NCBI GenBank assembly: GCA_963821505.1
Contig: CAWGEH010000008.1
Span: 248,001 to 312,000, forward strand
Source of the DNA: VAZQ01 sp963821505
GTDB lineage: Bacteria; Pseudomonadota; Alphaproteobacteria; Rhizobiales; Xanthobacteraceae
Reading direction: 5' to 3'
DNA length: 64,000 nucleotides
How positions within the stretch are numbered: the first letter of the stretch is position 1; each line of letters starts with the position of its first letter. The notes under the pieces were generated by a model. That model ran no database searches, was not told where the DNA came from, and saw only the letters and a program-made list of their open reading frames with translations. Below, piece after piece: positions 50,974 through 59,417 of the stretch. A program made the position numbers and the translations under genes.

Positions 50974-52557
50974 ATGAGCCGCGACTTCCAGCTCCCTGGC
51001 CGCTCGCCGGTCATCGCCTGCGAGGGCATGGCCGCAACCTCGCACCCGCTGGCCAGCCTCGCCGCGATCGAGACGTTGCGCGCCGGCGGCAACGCGGCCG
51101 ATGCGGCGGTGACCGCGGTCGCGGTGCTGTGCGTGATCGAGCCGCAGATGACGGGCATCGGCGGCGACTGCTTCTGCATGCTCGATGTGCCGGGCGAGCC
51201 GGTCTGGGGCTACAACGGCTCCGGTCGCACCGGCGCCCGCGCATCGCTCGACGCGGTGATGGCGCAGGGCATCCACGCCATCGCATCCGACTCGATCCAC
51301 GCCGTGACCGTGCCGGGCGCGATCGATGCCTGGGCGGCGATCCTCGAGACCCATGGCCGCTTTTCTCTCGACCGCATCCTGGCCCCGGCGATCCGTTACG
51401 CCGAGAGCGGATTTCCCGTCGCAGCGCGCATCGCCTGGGATTGGGCTCACGTCGTCGGCAAGCTGCGTGCCGACGCCGGCGCCGCGCGCCATTTTCTCCT
51501 GGCGGGCCGTCCCCCCGCCGAAGGCGACATCGTCAGGCTGCCGGCGCTCGCCGATACCCTCAAGACGATCGCAGCGAAAGGGCCGCGCGCCTTCTATGAG
51601 GGGCCGATCGCCGACGACATGATCGCAACCGTCGTCGCCCGCGGCTCGTTGCTCGCCGCCGAGGACTTCGCCCGTCATCGCGGCGAGGCGGTCGCTCCGA
51701 TCGCCACGAGCTATCGCGGGCTCGATCTCTTGGAATTGCCGCCCAATGCGCAGGGCCTGACCGCGCTGGTGCTGCTCAACATTCTGGAGTGCTTCGATCT
51801 TGCCGAGCTCGATCCACGCGGCCCCGACCGCTTCCATCTTGCGCTGGAGGCGGCGCGCTGCGCCTATGCGATGCGCGATGGTCACATCGCCGATCCCGCT
51901 TTCATGCGCGCCTCGGTGCCGGCCCTGCTCGACAAGAATTTTGCGGCCGCACTGGCCGGACGTATCGACCGCGCGCGCCGCATGCCGCTGCCGAGCGTGT
52001 CCGCCGCCGGCGGCGACACGGTCTATCTCACCGTGGTCGACCGCGACCGTATGGCGGTCTCCCTCATCAATACGCTGTATTCCACATTCGGCGTCGGCGT
52101 TGCCACGGAGAAGACCGGCATCATGCTGACCAACCGCGGCGCCTGCTTCGTGCTCGATCCGGATCATCCCAACGCGTTCGGCCCGAACAAGCGACCAATG
52201 CATACCATCATCCCGGCACTCGCCTTCCGCGCCGGGCACTGCGATCTGGCGTTCGGGGTGATGGGCGCGCACTACCAGCCGATGGGCCATGCGCAACTCG
52301 TCAGCAACATGGTCGATTACGGCATGGACGTGCAGGCGGCGATCGACGCCCCGCGAGCGTTTTTCGTGGGACAGACGACCGTCGTCGAGCACGGTCTCCC
52401 GCAAGCGAGTGTCGACGGCCTCAGGGCGCGCGGTCACGATGTGGTGCTTGCTCCCTCGCCCTGGGGCGGCGCGCAGGCGATCCGTATCGACCGGGAGCGC
52501 GGCGTGTTGATCGCGGGCTCCGACCCGCGCAAGGACGGCTGCGCGCTCGGCTATTGA
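50974..52557 (+). CDS. ggt: Gamma-glutamyltransferase family protein
   Basis: It cleaves the gamma-glutamyl bond of glutathione or related compounds, or acts as a related acylase. The 527 residues begin with the ASTHPLAS-like CEGMAATSHPLASLAAIETLRAGGNAADAAV. Thr349 in GGDTVYLTVVDRDRMAVSLINTLYSTFG is the expected autoprocessing nucleophile. I do not see a clear signal peptide, so a cytoplasmic location is possible. It is transcribed convergently with phaR and has no evident operon partner. Confidence 0.88.
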   Translation: MSRDFQLPGRSPVIACEGMAATSHPLASLAAIETLRAGGNAADAAVTAVAVLCVIEPQMTGIGGDCFCMLDVPGEPVWGYNGSGRTGARASLDAVMAQGIHAIASDSIHAVTVPGAIDAWAAILETHGRFSLDRILAPAIRYAESGFPVAARIAWDWAHVVGKLRADAGAARHFLLAGRPPAEGDIVRLPALADTLKTIAAKGPRAFYEGPIADDMIATVVARGSLLAAEDFARHRGEAVAPIATSYRGLDLLELPPNAQGLTALVLLNILECFDLAELDPRGPDRFHLALEAARCAYAMRDGHIADPAFMRASVPALLDKNFAAALAGRIDRARRMPLPSVSAAGGDTVYLTVVDRDRMAVSLINTLYSTFGVGVATEKTGIMLTNRGACFVLDPDHPNAFGPNKRPMHTIIPALAFRAGHCDLAFGVMGAHYQPMGHAQLVSNMVDYGMDVQAAIDAPRAFFVGQTTVVEHGLPQASVDGLRARGHDVVLAPSPWGGAQAIRIDRERGVLIAGSDPRKDGCALGY

Positions 52558-52693
52558 AACCGTCGCGCCAAACCGAATCTATCGCTGGCGTGGCAGTCGA
52601 GGAAGCGCGTGCCGCGTGTCGGGTGCGCAGCCGCGTGGTCATCCGCTGCCTTTTTGCGCGGGCCTGTCTCGCGGACGACGATAACGCCGGCGC

Positions 52694-53299
52694 TTACGTT
52701 TTATCCTTGTCTTTGTCCTTATCGCTCAGGCGCTCGAGACGTTTCTGCATCTCTTCCATCTGGCGCTTGAGATCGTGGATTTCGTCGCCGCTGGCCCCTG
52801 GTTGCGGCGGACCCTTATCCGACTCCCCCGCCGCCTGTCCCTCGCGTCGCGCGAACGGCGTGAACATGGCAAACGCGCGCTCGAACATTTCCATGTTCCG
52901 CCGCACCTGGTCCTCGAGCGCGCCGAACGGGCTGCCGCCGAACGCCTGCGCCATCTGTTGACGGAATTTTTCCTGCTCGCGGGTCAGCGAGTCGATGGAG
53001 ACCTCGAGATAGCGCGGCACCAGCATCTGCATGCTGTCGCCGTAGAAGCGGATGAGCTGGCGCAGGAAGGCGATGGGCAGCAGACTCTGCCCCTCCTTGT
53101 TCTCCTGCTCGAAGATGATCTGGGCCAGCACCTGGCGGGTGATGTCCTCGCCGGTCTTGGCGTCGTGGACGAGGAAATCCTCGCCCGCCTTTACCATGCT
53201 CGCGAGGTCTTCGAGCGTCACATAGGTGCTCGTGCCGGTATTGTAGAGTCGCCGGTTGGCGTATTTCTTGATGGTGATGGGTTGTTCCGACTTAGCCAT
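52694..53299 (-). CDS. phaR: Polyhydroxyalkanoate synthesis repressor PhaR
   Basis: It binds DNA and nascent PHB granules and controls phasin and PHB genes. The 201 residues have the PHB_acc_N DNA-binding domain (ITIKKYANRRLYNTGTSTYVTLEDLASMV), the PHB_acc regions (IFEQENKEGQSLLPIAFLRQLIRFYGDSMQ) and a C-terminal coiled coil with a charged KDKDKDK end. ATG 53299 overlaps the stop of the small upstream gene at 53292, so translation is probably coupled. phaA and phaB diverge on the other side. Confidence 0.93.
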   Translation of the reverse strand: MAKSEQPITIKKYANRRLYNTGTSTYVTLEDLASMVKAGEDFLVHDAKTGEDITRQVLAQIIFEQENKEGQSLLPIAFLRQLIRFYGDSMQMLVPRYLEVSIDSLTREQEKFRQQMAQAFGGSPFGALEDQVRRNMEMFERAFAMFTPFARREGQAAGESDKGPPQPGASGDEIHDLKRQMEEMQKRLERLSDKDKDKDKT

Positions 53300-53495
53300 G
53301 GCGTGCACGCTCGAGGATGATCTGCTTGAGCACCGAATGCGTGATGTCCTCGCCGGTGTTGGCGTCGTGGACCACAAAATCCTCCTCGTCCTCCACCATG
53401 GCTCCGAGCTCGTCGAGCGTCACGTAGCAACCCGCGCCGGGGTTGTAGAGCCGTCGACTGGCGTATTTCTTGATGGTGATCGGTTCCGCGCACAT
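53292..53495 (-). CDS. Stand-alone PHB_acc_N domain protein (PhaR-N duplicate)
   Basis: The 67 residues consist of little but a second copy of the PhaR N-terminal domain: ITIKKYASRRLYNPGAGCYVTLDELGAMV, then FVVHDANTGEDITHSVLKQIILE. It lacks the PHB_acc repeats and coiled coil of PhaR. Its end overlaps the phaR start by eight bases, so both come from one mRNA. It could bind the same operator as PhaR, or form mixed complexes; this is inference. The start at 53495 has only a weak ribosome site. Confidence 0.75.
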   Translation of the reverse strand: MCAEPITIKKYASRRLYNPGAGCYVTLDELGAMVEDEEDFVVHDANTGEDITHSVLKQIILERARHG

Positions 53496-53804
53496 GGGTG
53501 GGCTCGGTTCACGCCTATCCCATGGGCAGCATAGCCTGTTTTTTTTGAGCCCGGCCACCGTTTTATCGGCGGCGGGAAGCCGGTACCGCCGGCGCCGCCG
53601 GTGTCCCCTCGCGCACAATTGATGCAGAACAGACCGCCAATCCTTCCAATTGACAGCCCCGCGCCCACATCCCAAGGATGCGGCCACGGAATGCGGTCAG
53701 GGGTGACGGATCGCCCCCGCGTCACGCGGGCGTTGCCGGGAGCCGATAGTGAGTCGACGGGCGATTTCCGCCCCTGTCCAGCTGGACACGAAAGGAGTTG
53801 CGAG
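53496..53804. promoter_or_regulatory. Divergent control region of phaR and phaAB
   Basis: This is 309 bases between the PhaR-N duplicate and phaA. A run of eight T at 53539-53546 is near the leftward start, and GC-rich GCCGGTACCGCCGGCGCCGCC stretches lie around 53579-53601. AAAGGAG (53791-53797) is the phaA ribosome site. It is the natural place for PhaR operators, but I cannot mark a specific site. Confidence 0.35.
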
Positions 53805-54980
53805 ATGAAGGACGATATCGTCATCGTCAGCGCGGCGCGTACGCCGGTCGGGGCCTTCAACGGCGCCTTTGCGGCACTGCCGGCCCATGAATTGGGAAAG
53901 GCCGCCATCCAGGAGACGCTCAAGCGCGCCGGCGTCGAGGGGGCGCAGGTCTCCGAGGTCATTCTGGGACAGATCCTGACCGCGGGTCAGGGCCAAAACC
54001 CGGCCCGTCAGGCGTCGATCGCCGCCGGCATCCCGGTCGAAAGCCCGGCCTGGGGCGTCAACCAGCTCTGCGGCTCGGGCTTGCGCGCGGTCGCGCTCGG
54101 CTACCAGGCCATCCTCAACGGCGATTCCGAGATCGTGGTGGCCGGCGGCCAGGAGTCCATGAGCCAGGCGCCGCACTGCGCCCATCTGCGCAGCGGCGTG
54201 AAGATGGGCAACTTCGAGATGGTCGACACGATGATCAAGGACGGCCTGTGGGATGCCTTCAACGGCTACCACATGGGCAACACCGCCGAGAACGTCGCGC
54301 GGCAGTGGCAGATCACCCGCGCGCAGCAGGACGAGTTCGCAGTGGCGTCACAGAACAAGGCCGAGGCGGCGCAGAAGGCGGGACGGTTCAAGGACGAGAT
54401 CGCGCCGGTGACGGTGAAGACGCGCAAGGGCGATGTCGTCGTCGACACCGATGAATATCCCAAGCACGGCGCCACGCTCGATGCCATCGCCAAGCTGCGG
54501 CCGGCTTTCGCCAAGGACGGCACCGTCACCGCCGCCAATGCATCGGGCATCAACGACGGCGCGGCGGCGATCGTGCTGATGAAGGCGAGCGAGGCGGCCA
54601 AGCGCGGCAAGACTCCCCTTGCCCGCATCGTCTCCTGGGCGCATGCGGGCGTCGACCCCGCGCTCATGGGCACCGGCCCGATTCCGGCCTCGCGCGCGGC
54701 GCTCAAGAAGGCCGGCTGGAATATCGGAGATCTCGATCTGATCGAAGCGAACGAGGCCTTCGCCGCGCAGGCCTGCGCGGTCAACAAGGACCTCGGCTGG
54801 GACACGTCCAAGGTCAACGTCAACGGCGGCGCGATTGCGCTCGGCCATCCGATCGGCGCCTCGGGCGGACGCGTGCTGGTCACGCTGCTTTACGAGATGC
54901 AGAAGCGCAACGCCAAGAAGGGCCTCGCCACGCTCTGCATCGGCGGCGGCATGGGCATCGCGATGTGCGTGGAGCGCTAG
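53805..54980 (+). CDS. phaA: Acetyl-CoA acetyltransferase PhaA
   Basis: It condenses two acetyl-CoA to acetoacetyl-CoA, the first step of PHB synthesis. The 391 residues contain nucleophilic Cys near residue 88 in VNQLCGSGLRAVALG, GGQESMSQAPH, NEAFAAQACAVN, NVNGGAIALGHPIGASG with the catalytic His, and CIGGGMGIAM with the second Cys. The length and the motif set are typical of biosynthetic thiolases and differ from the two other thiolases in the window (6352, 12968). phaB follows 133 bases downstream. Confidence 0.94.
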   Translation: MKDDIVIVSAARTPVGAFNGAFAALPAHELGKAAIQETLKRAGVEGAQVSEVILGQILTAGQGQNPARQASIAAGIPVESPAWGVNQLCGSGLRAVALGYQAILNGDSEIVVAGGQESMSQAPHCAHLRSGVKMGNFEMVDTMIKDGLWDAFNGYHMGNTAENVARQWQITRAQQDEFAVASQNKAEAAQKAGRFKDEIAPVTVKTRKGDVVVDTDEYPKHGATLDAIAKLRPAFAKDGTVTAANASGINDGAAAIVLMKASEAAKRGKTPLARIVSWAHAGVDPALMGTGPIPASRAALKKAGWNIGDLDLIEANEAFAAQACAVNKDLGWDTSKVNVNGGAIALGHPIGASGGRVLVTLLYEMQKRNAKKGLATLCIGGGMGIAMCVER

Positions 54981-54981
54981 C

Positions 54982-55082
54982 GGGAGGACAACGACAGAAG
55001 ACGGACGACAGAAGGACAGACGACAGGACCGGACGGTTCCTGATCCGTGCTCTGGCGTCCGCCGCCTGTCGTTCCGACGCGG
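54982..55082. repeat. GACGGACGACAG-type repeat between phaA and phaB (family C)
   Basis: The spacer holds direct copies of ACGACAGA-like units (ACGACAGAAGACGG, ACGACAGAAGGACAG, ACGACAGGACCGG), followed by a partly complementary CGTCCGCCGCCTGTCGTTCCG. It resembles the element at 29981-30050. It may form an RNA hairpin in the phaAB transcript. Confidence 0.55.
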
Positions 55083-55113
55083 GGGAAATAGAAAATTACA
55101 GGGAGGAGTGCAC

Positions 55114-55839
55114 ATGTCACGCGTCGCGGTGGTGACGGGCGGAACGCGCGGAATCGGCGAAGCCATATCGAAGGCGCTCAAGGCCGCCGGCTACAAGGTC
55201 GCCGCCAACTACGGCGGCAACGACGAGGCGGCGCAAAAATTCAAGGCCGCGAACGGCATTCCGGTCTACAAGTGGGACGTTTCTGCCTACGACTCCTGCG
55301 CCGGCGGCCTCAAGCAGGTCGAGGCGGACCTGGGTCCCGTCGAGGTGCTGGTCAACAATGCCGGCATCACCCGCGACACCATGTTCCACCGCATGACGTC
55401 CGAGCAGTGGGGAGCGGTGATCAACACCAATCTGAATTCGCTGTTCAACATGTGCCGCCCGGTGATCGACGGCATGCGCAGCCGCAAATTCGGCCGCATC
55501 ATCAACATCTCCTCGATCAACGGCCAGAAGGGACAGATGGGCCAGACGAATTATTCCGCCGCCAAGGCGGGGGAGCTCGGCTTCACCAAGGCGCTGGCGC
55601 AGGAAAGCGCGCGCAGCGGCATCACCGTCAACGCGATCTGCCCCGGCTATATCGCGACCGAGATGGTGAAGGCGGTGCCCAAGGACGTGCTGGAGAAGAA
55701 TATCCTGCCGCACATCCCGCTCGGCCGGCTGGGCGAGCCGGAGGAGATCGCGCGCTGCGTCGTCTTCCTCGCCTCCGACGATGCCGGCTTCATCACCGGG
55801 TCTACGCTGACGGCAAACGGCGGCCAGTATCTGATTTGA
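55114..55839 (+). CDS. phaB: Acetoacetyl-CoA reductase PhaB
   Basis: It reduces acetoacetyl-CoA to (R)-3-hydroxybutyryl-CoA with NADPH for PHB synthesis. The 241-residue short-chain dehydrogenase has VAVVTGGTRGIGEAISKAL, NNAGITRDTMFHRM, Ser in INISSINGQKGQMG, the YSAAKAG active site and the typical PhaB segment GQTNYSAAKAGELGFTKALAQE. GGGAGGAG precedes the ATG at 55114. Polymerase PhaC is not in this window. Confidence 0.94.
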   Translation: MSRVAVVTGGTRGIGEAISKALKAAGYKVAANYGGNDEAAQKFKAANGIPVYKWDVSAYDSCAGGLKQVEADLGPVEVLVNNAGITRDTMFHRMTSEQWGAVINTNLNSLFNMCRPVIDGMRSRKFGRIINISSINGQKGQMGQTNYSAAKAGELGFTKALAQESARSGITVNAICPGYIATEMVKAVPKDVLEKNILPHIPLGRLGEPEEIARCVVFLASDDAGFITGSTLTANGGQYLI

Positions 55840-55972
55840 TACCGGATGCAGCGGGGCGAGGGCCGGGCCGCCGTCGTGCGAGCGACAGACACCGCGGCCA
55901 GGGCGCTCGTCCTCGCTGCGAGGCGGGATCAGCCGGACTGTTGCCGGACGAGCGCGACACCTGAAGATGAAT

Positions 55973-56413
55973 TCAGACCGAGCCACCCACCGGCGCCCAG
56001 TCCTTGGGCGCGAGCTCGAAGCCCTTGAAGTCGAAGCCGGGCGACACCGTGCAGCCGACCAGCGTCCATTCGCCCAGGCTGCGCGCCGCCTGCCAGGCGT
56101 GCACCGGCACGATCGCCTGCGGTCGTTCGCCGGCCGCGAGATCGGGTCCCAGCGTCACGCGCTCGACCGGGCCCTCGGCGTCCAGCGCAACCTCGAGCGC
56201 CAGCGGTGCGCCGGCGTGGTAGTGCTAGGCTTCGACCGCATCGACCCGGTGCCAATGCGAGCGTTCGCCGCGCGCGAGCAGAAAATAGATCGCGGTCGAC
56301 GCTGCCCGCCCACCGTCCACCGTGCGGGAGTCACGGAAGGTTTGGCGATAATGTCCGCCCTCGGGATTCGGCTTGAGGTCGAGGAGGCGGATCACCTCGG
56401 CGGCGGACAGCAT
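55973..56413 (-). pseudogene. Cupin_5 (DUF985) protein with an in-frame TAG
   Basis: This is a 146-codon Cupin_5 family gene. It starts MLSAAEVIRLLDLKPNPEGGHYRQTF and contains AIYFLLARGERSHWHRVDAVEA, then TAG at 56225-56227, and continues in the same frame with HYHAGAPLALEV, TLGPDLAAGERPQAIV and FDFKGFELAPKDW. The family usually has Trp at the stop position (EAWH/EIWH), so a single G-to-A change (TGG to TAG) explains it. Without read-through only 62 residues are made. Whether this is real or a sequencing error is open. Confidence 0.82.
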
Positions 56414-56417
56414 CGTG

Positions 56418-57449
56418 CTAACGCGTTTTACGCGGATCCTCGACCGCGCCCGTCAGGGATTCCATGAAAGCGACGAGGTCGAGGCGCTCCTCCTCCGTCA
56501 ACTGGAGCGGCAGCAGAAGCGGGGATCGACTCGGACGATCGATGCCGCCCTTTTCATAATGTTTCACCACGTCGTACAGGGTGGCCGACGATGAGTCATG
56601 CATGTAAGGCGGCCGCAAGGCCACCGATCGAAGCGTTGGTGTCTTGAAGGCAAACTGCATCAATGGGTCGTCCTTAAGCTCGCCTCCGCGACCGCGATCC
56701 GTGGTCGACGTGCCGATATCGTGGAACCGGTCGTCGGTGAATCTCCAGCCGGTGTGGCAGACAAAGCAGGTCGCCTTGGTGTTGAAAAGCACGAAGCCGC
56801 GCTTGGCCTGCTCGGAGATCGCGCTCTCGTCCCCCTCGACCCAGCGGTCGAACGCGGCGGGCCCGGGCTCCAACGCCCGCTCGAAGGCGGCGATCGCTCG
56901 GGCGATGGAATCCATGTTGATGGGCGTGCCCGGCAATGCGGCCTGGAATTTTGCGGCGTAGGCAGGGTTCGACCGCAATCGTTCCTCGATCACCTCGACC
57001 TTGACCGGCGTCGCAGTGTCCCGCATCGACATCGAGCCGGTGGCGATCGACGACTTGGCTTGCGCTTCCAGACTTGGGTTGCGGCCGTCCCAACCGAACG
57101 GGCCCTTGCCGGCATGCCCCAATCCGATCAGCGGTTGCGACTTGCGCGATGTGAGCTTACCGGAATCGTTCCGGCTGCGAGCATCCGTCACCGTCCAACC
57201 CAGTTCGGGGAAGTGGCAACTGGCGCAAGCTGTTTTTCCGGAGGCGGAAATCTGCGGGTCGAAGAACAGATCGCGGCCGAGATCGACCAGCGTCTGACTT
57301 TCCACGGTAGATGGCGGCGGGCGCCGGTATTCCGATTTCATGCGAGCTGTCTCGCCCTGCGCGGCAACCAGTGTCGGAGCTGCGATCAACAGCAGAATCC
57401 CCAAGGGCAGTGCGATCACCACCGCGATGATCCTTTCCCCGGCTCTCAT
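56418..57449 (-). CDS. Di-haem cytochrome c peroxidase family protein
   Basis: This periplasmic protein of the CcpA/MauG family reduces hydrogen peroxide or oxidises a partner. The 343 residues have an N-terminal export helix (VVIALPLGILLLIAAPTLVAAQ) and two haem-binding motifs, CASCH near residue 77 and CFVCH near residue 228, with LGRDLFFDPQISASGKTACASCH typical of the family. GFVLFNTKATCFVCHTGWRFTD and TPTLRSVALRPPYMHD support this. AGGAGG lies before the ATG. It is four bases upstream of the Cupin_5 gene in the same direction. Confidence 0.9.
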   Translation of the reverse strand: MRAGERIIAVVIALPLGILLLIAAPTLVAAQGETARMKSEYRRPPPSTVESQTLVDLGRDLFFDPQISASGKTACASCHFPELGWTVTDARSRNDSGKLTSRKSQPLIGLGHAGKGPFGWDGRNPSLEAQAKSSIATGSMSMRDTATPVKVEVIEERLRSNPAYAAKFQAALPGTPINMDSIARAIAAFERALEPGPAAFDRWVEGDESAISEQAKRGFVLFNTKATCFVCHTGWRFTDDRFHDIGTSTTDRGRGGELKDDPLMQFAFKTPTLRSVALRPPYMHDSSSATLYDVVKHYEKGGIDRPSRSPLLLPLQLTEEERLDLVAFMESLTGAVEDPRKTR

Positions 57450-57638
57450 TGGCAGCCTCCTGGCGCTGATAGCGAGGGCAAAGTCTTTGAATGTTTCTCG
57501 TGGCCGAAAATAGGCATAGCCGTTGGCTATAGCCTCGCGATAATTCGCCGAAGCGATGCACCCTGGTTATAAGCGATAAAAAGGCGCAGCCGTCCTCGCC
57601 GATGCTCAATAGCGAAACTAGCGCGGCCGCGCTGCGCG

Positions 57639-58406
57639 TCACGATCTGTTCTTGCGCTCGCGGATCTCTGCGAACACCTTCCACGCCGGGCTGCCCGCCA
57701 GCCCGACCGACTTCGCCACTTCCGGCATATCCGCGCGCAGGAACGGATTGGCGGCCTTTTCTTCGCCGATGGTCGAGGGAATGGTGGGCTTGCCCGCCGC
57801 GAGAAGTTTTTCCACCTCGGCCGCGCGCGCGCGCAACGCCGCGTTTTGCGGCTCGATCGTCTTCGCAAAGCGGATATTGGCCTGGGTATATTCGTGCCCG
57901 CAATAGATGCGCGTGTCGTCCGGCAGGCCGCGCAGCTTCAACAGCGATTGCCACATCATTTCCGGCGTGCCCTCGATGACGCGCCCGCAGCCGATGGAGA
58001 ACAGCGTGTCGCCGACGAAGGCAAGCTTGTCGGCCGGAAAGAAATAGCTGATATGGCCGGCGGTGTGCCCCGGGGTTTCGAAGACGCGCGCCTCGAGCGC
58101 ACCCACCCGGACCTTGTCGTTCTCGCGCACCGTGGCATCGACCAGCGGAATGCGCGCGGCCTCGCCCTGGGGAGCGACAACGCGACAACGATGGCGCTGC
58201 TTGAGCTCCGCGATGCCACCGGTGTGATCCGCGTGGTGATGGGTGACGAGAATGTCGGTGAGCCGCCAGCCGGTCGCTGTCAGCGCGGCCTCGACCGGCG
58301 CGGCCTCGGGCGCATCGATCGCCGCGGTCGCGCCGCTTTCGGGATCGTGCAGGAGCACGCCGTAATTGTCCTTGAGGCACGGGAAGAGATGAGTTTGCGC
58401 GGCCAT
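57639..58406 (-). CDS. gloB: Hydroxyacylglutathione hydrolase (glyoxalase II)
   Basis: It hydrolyses S-D-lactoylglutathione in methylglyoxal detoxification. The 255 residues are a metallo-beta-lactamase fold: VTHHHADHTGG (THxHxDH metal motif), PGHTAGHISYFF, FVGDTLFSIGCGRVIEG and CGHEYTQANIRFA. The C-terminal TIGEEKAANPFLRAD region is the HAGH_C domain, distinguishing it from other MBL enzymes. ATG 58406 follows GGAGCGATCGAC; an in-frame ATG at 58433 is less likely. It diverges from a methyltransferase gene. Confidence 0.94.
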   Translation of the reverse strand: MAAQTHLFPCLKDNYGVLLHDPESGATAAIDAPEAAPVEAALTATGWRLTDILVTHHHADHTGGIAELKQRHRCRVVAPQGEAARIPLVDATVRENDKVRVGALEARVFETPGHTAGHISYFFPADKLAFVGDTLFSIGCGRVIEGTPEMMWQSLLKLRGLPDDTRIYCGHEYTQANIRFAKTIEPQNAALRARAAEVEKLLAAGKPTIPSTIGEEKAANPFLRADMPEVAKSVGLAGSPAWKVFAEIRERKNRS

Positions 58407-58596
58407 GTCGATCGCTCCGGAATCCACGAGCACGATTGCTTAATTAGGCAGCCCCGTACATCGCGCGCAAGGTGGCCGGCGATGGAATCGCCGCGCCGGC
58501 GCCGCGGCTCGGTCATGGCCGGATGCCGCGTCCACCTGCCGTTCCGGCCAAGCGCCTGCGAACGACGGCAAAATAAATCCATGCTAGCTTCCCGCC

Positions 58597-59316
58597 ATGT
58601 CCATCGACGTGGTCGATTTGCGCAACTTCTACGCCCAGCGCCTCGGCATCGTGGCGCGCCGCTTCGTCGGCCGCGGCATTCGCCGGCGCTTTGCCGACAC
58701 GCGCGGCATGAGCGTGCTCGGGGTAGGCTATCCGATCCCCTATCTCGGCCTCTTTCGCGAGGAGGCGGAGCGCTGCCTCGCCTTCATGCCCGCGGTGCAA
58801 GGGGTGGTGAAGTGGCCGACGAACCGGCCCGGTCTTGCCGCCCTGGTCGATGAGCTCGAACTGCCGCTCACCGATTCCGCGGTCGACCGGGTGCTGCTCG
58901 TGCATGCGCTCGAAATGGCGCACGATCCGGTCGCCTTGCTGCGCGAGGTCTGGCGGGTTCTGGCGGCGGGCGGGCGACTGCTCATCGTGGTACCAAATCG
59001 GCGCGGGGTATGGGCGCGCTTGGATACGACGCCGTTCGGCCACGGGCGGCCTTATTCGCGCTCGCAGATCACGCATCTCCTGCGTGAGGCTTGGTTCACG
59101 CCGACGGGATGGGGTGAAGCGCTGCATGTCCCGCCGGTCGCGCGCGGCTGGTTCCTGCGCTCGGCCGTCGCCTGGGAGCGGGCGGGATCGACGGTCGCGG
59201 CGCCGTTCGCGGGAGTGCACATCGTCGAGGCCACGAAGCAGGTCTATCGTGCCATTCCGGCACGGCGCGAGCGTGCCCGGTTGGTGCCGGCGCTGGAGCC
59301 AGCGCTCGCGCCTTGA
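58597..59316 (+). CDS. Class I SAM-dependent methyltransferase (Methyltransf_11-like)
   Basis: It is predicted to methylate an unknown substrate. The 239 residues begin MSIDVVDLRNFYAQRLG, then a weak motif I (MSVLGVGYPIPYL), VDRVLLVHALEMAHDPVALLREVWRVLAAGGRLLIVVPN (motifs II-III of the Methyltransf_11 group) and a C-terminal EATKQVYRAIPA. Motif I lacks the usual GxGxG Gly pattern in full, so activity is not certain. It diverges from gloB, a pairing I recall from other Hyphomicrobiales. Confidence 0.8.
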   Translation: MSIDVVDLRNFYAQRLGIVARRFVGRGIRRRFADTRGMSVLGVGYPIPYLGLFREEAERCLAFMPAVQGVVKWPTNRPGLAALVDELELPLTDSAVDRVLLVHALEMAHDPVALLREVWRVLAAGGRLLIVVPNRRGVWARLDTTPFGHGRPYSRSQITHLLREAWFTPTGWGEALHVPPVARGWFLRSAVAWERAGSTVAAPFAGVHIVEATKQVYRAIPARRERARLVPALEPALAP

Positions 59317-59417
59317 GCGGATCGATCGTGACGGCGTGAGGTACGGCCCGCCGGAGCAGCGGCCGGGCTTTGCAGGCCCGTTAAGGCTCCGGCCGGCCTG
59401 CGGCCGATGGCTTGCAA

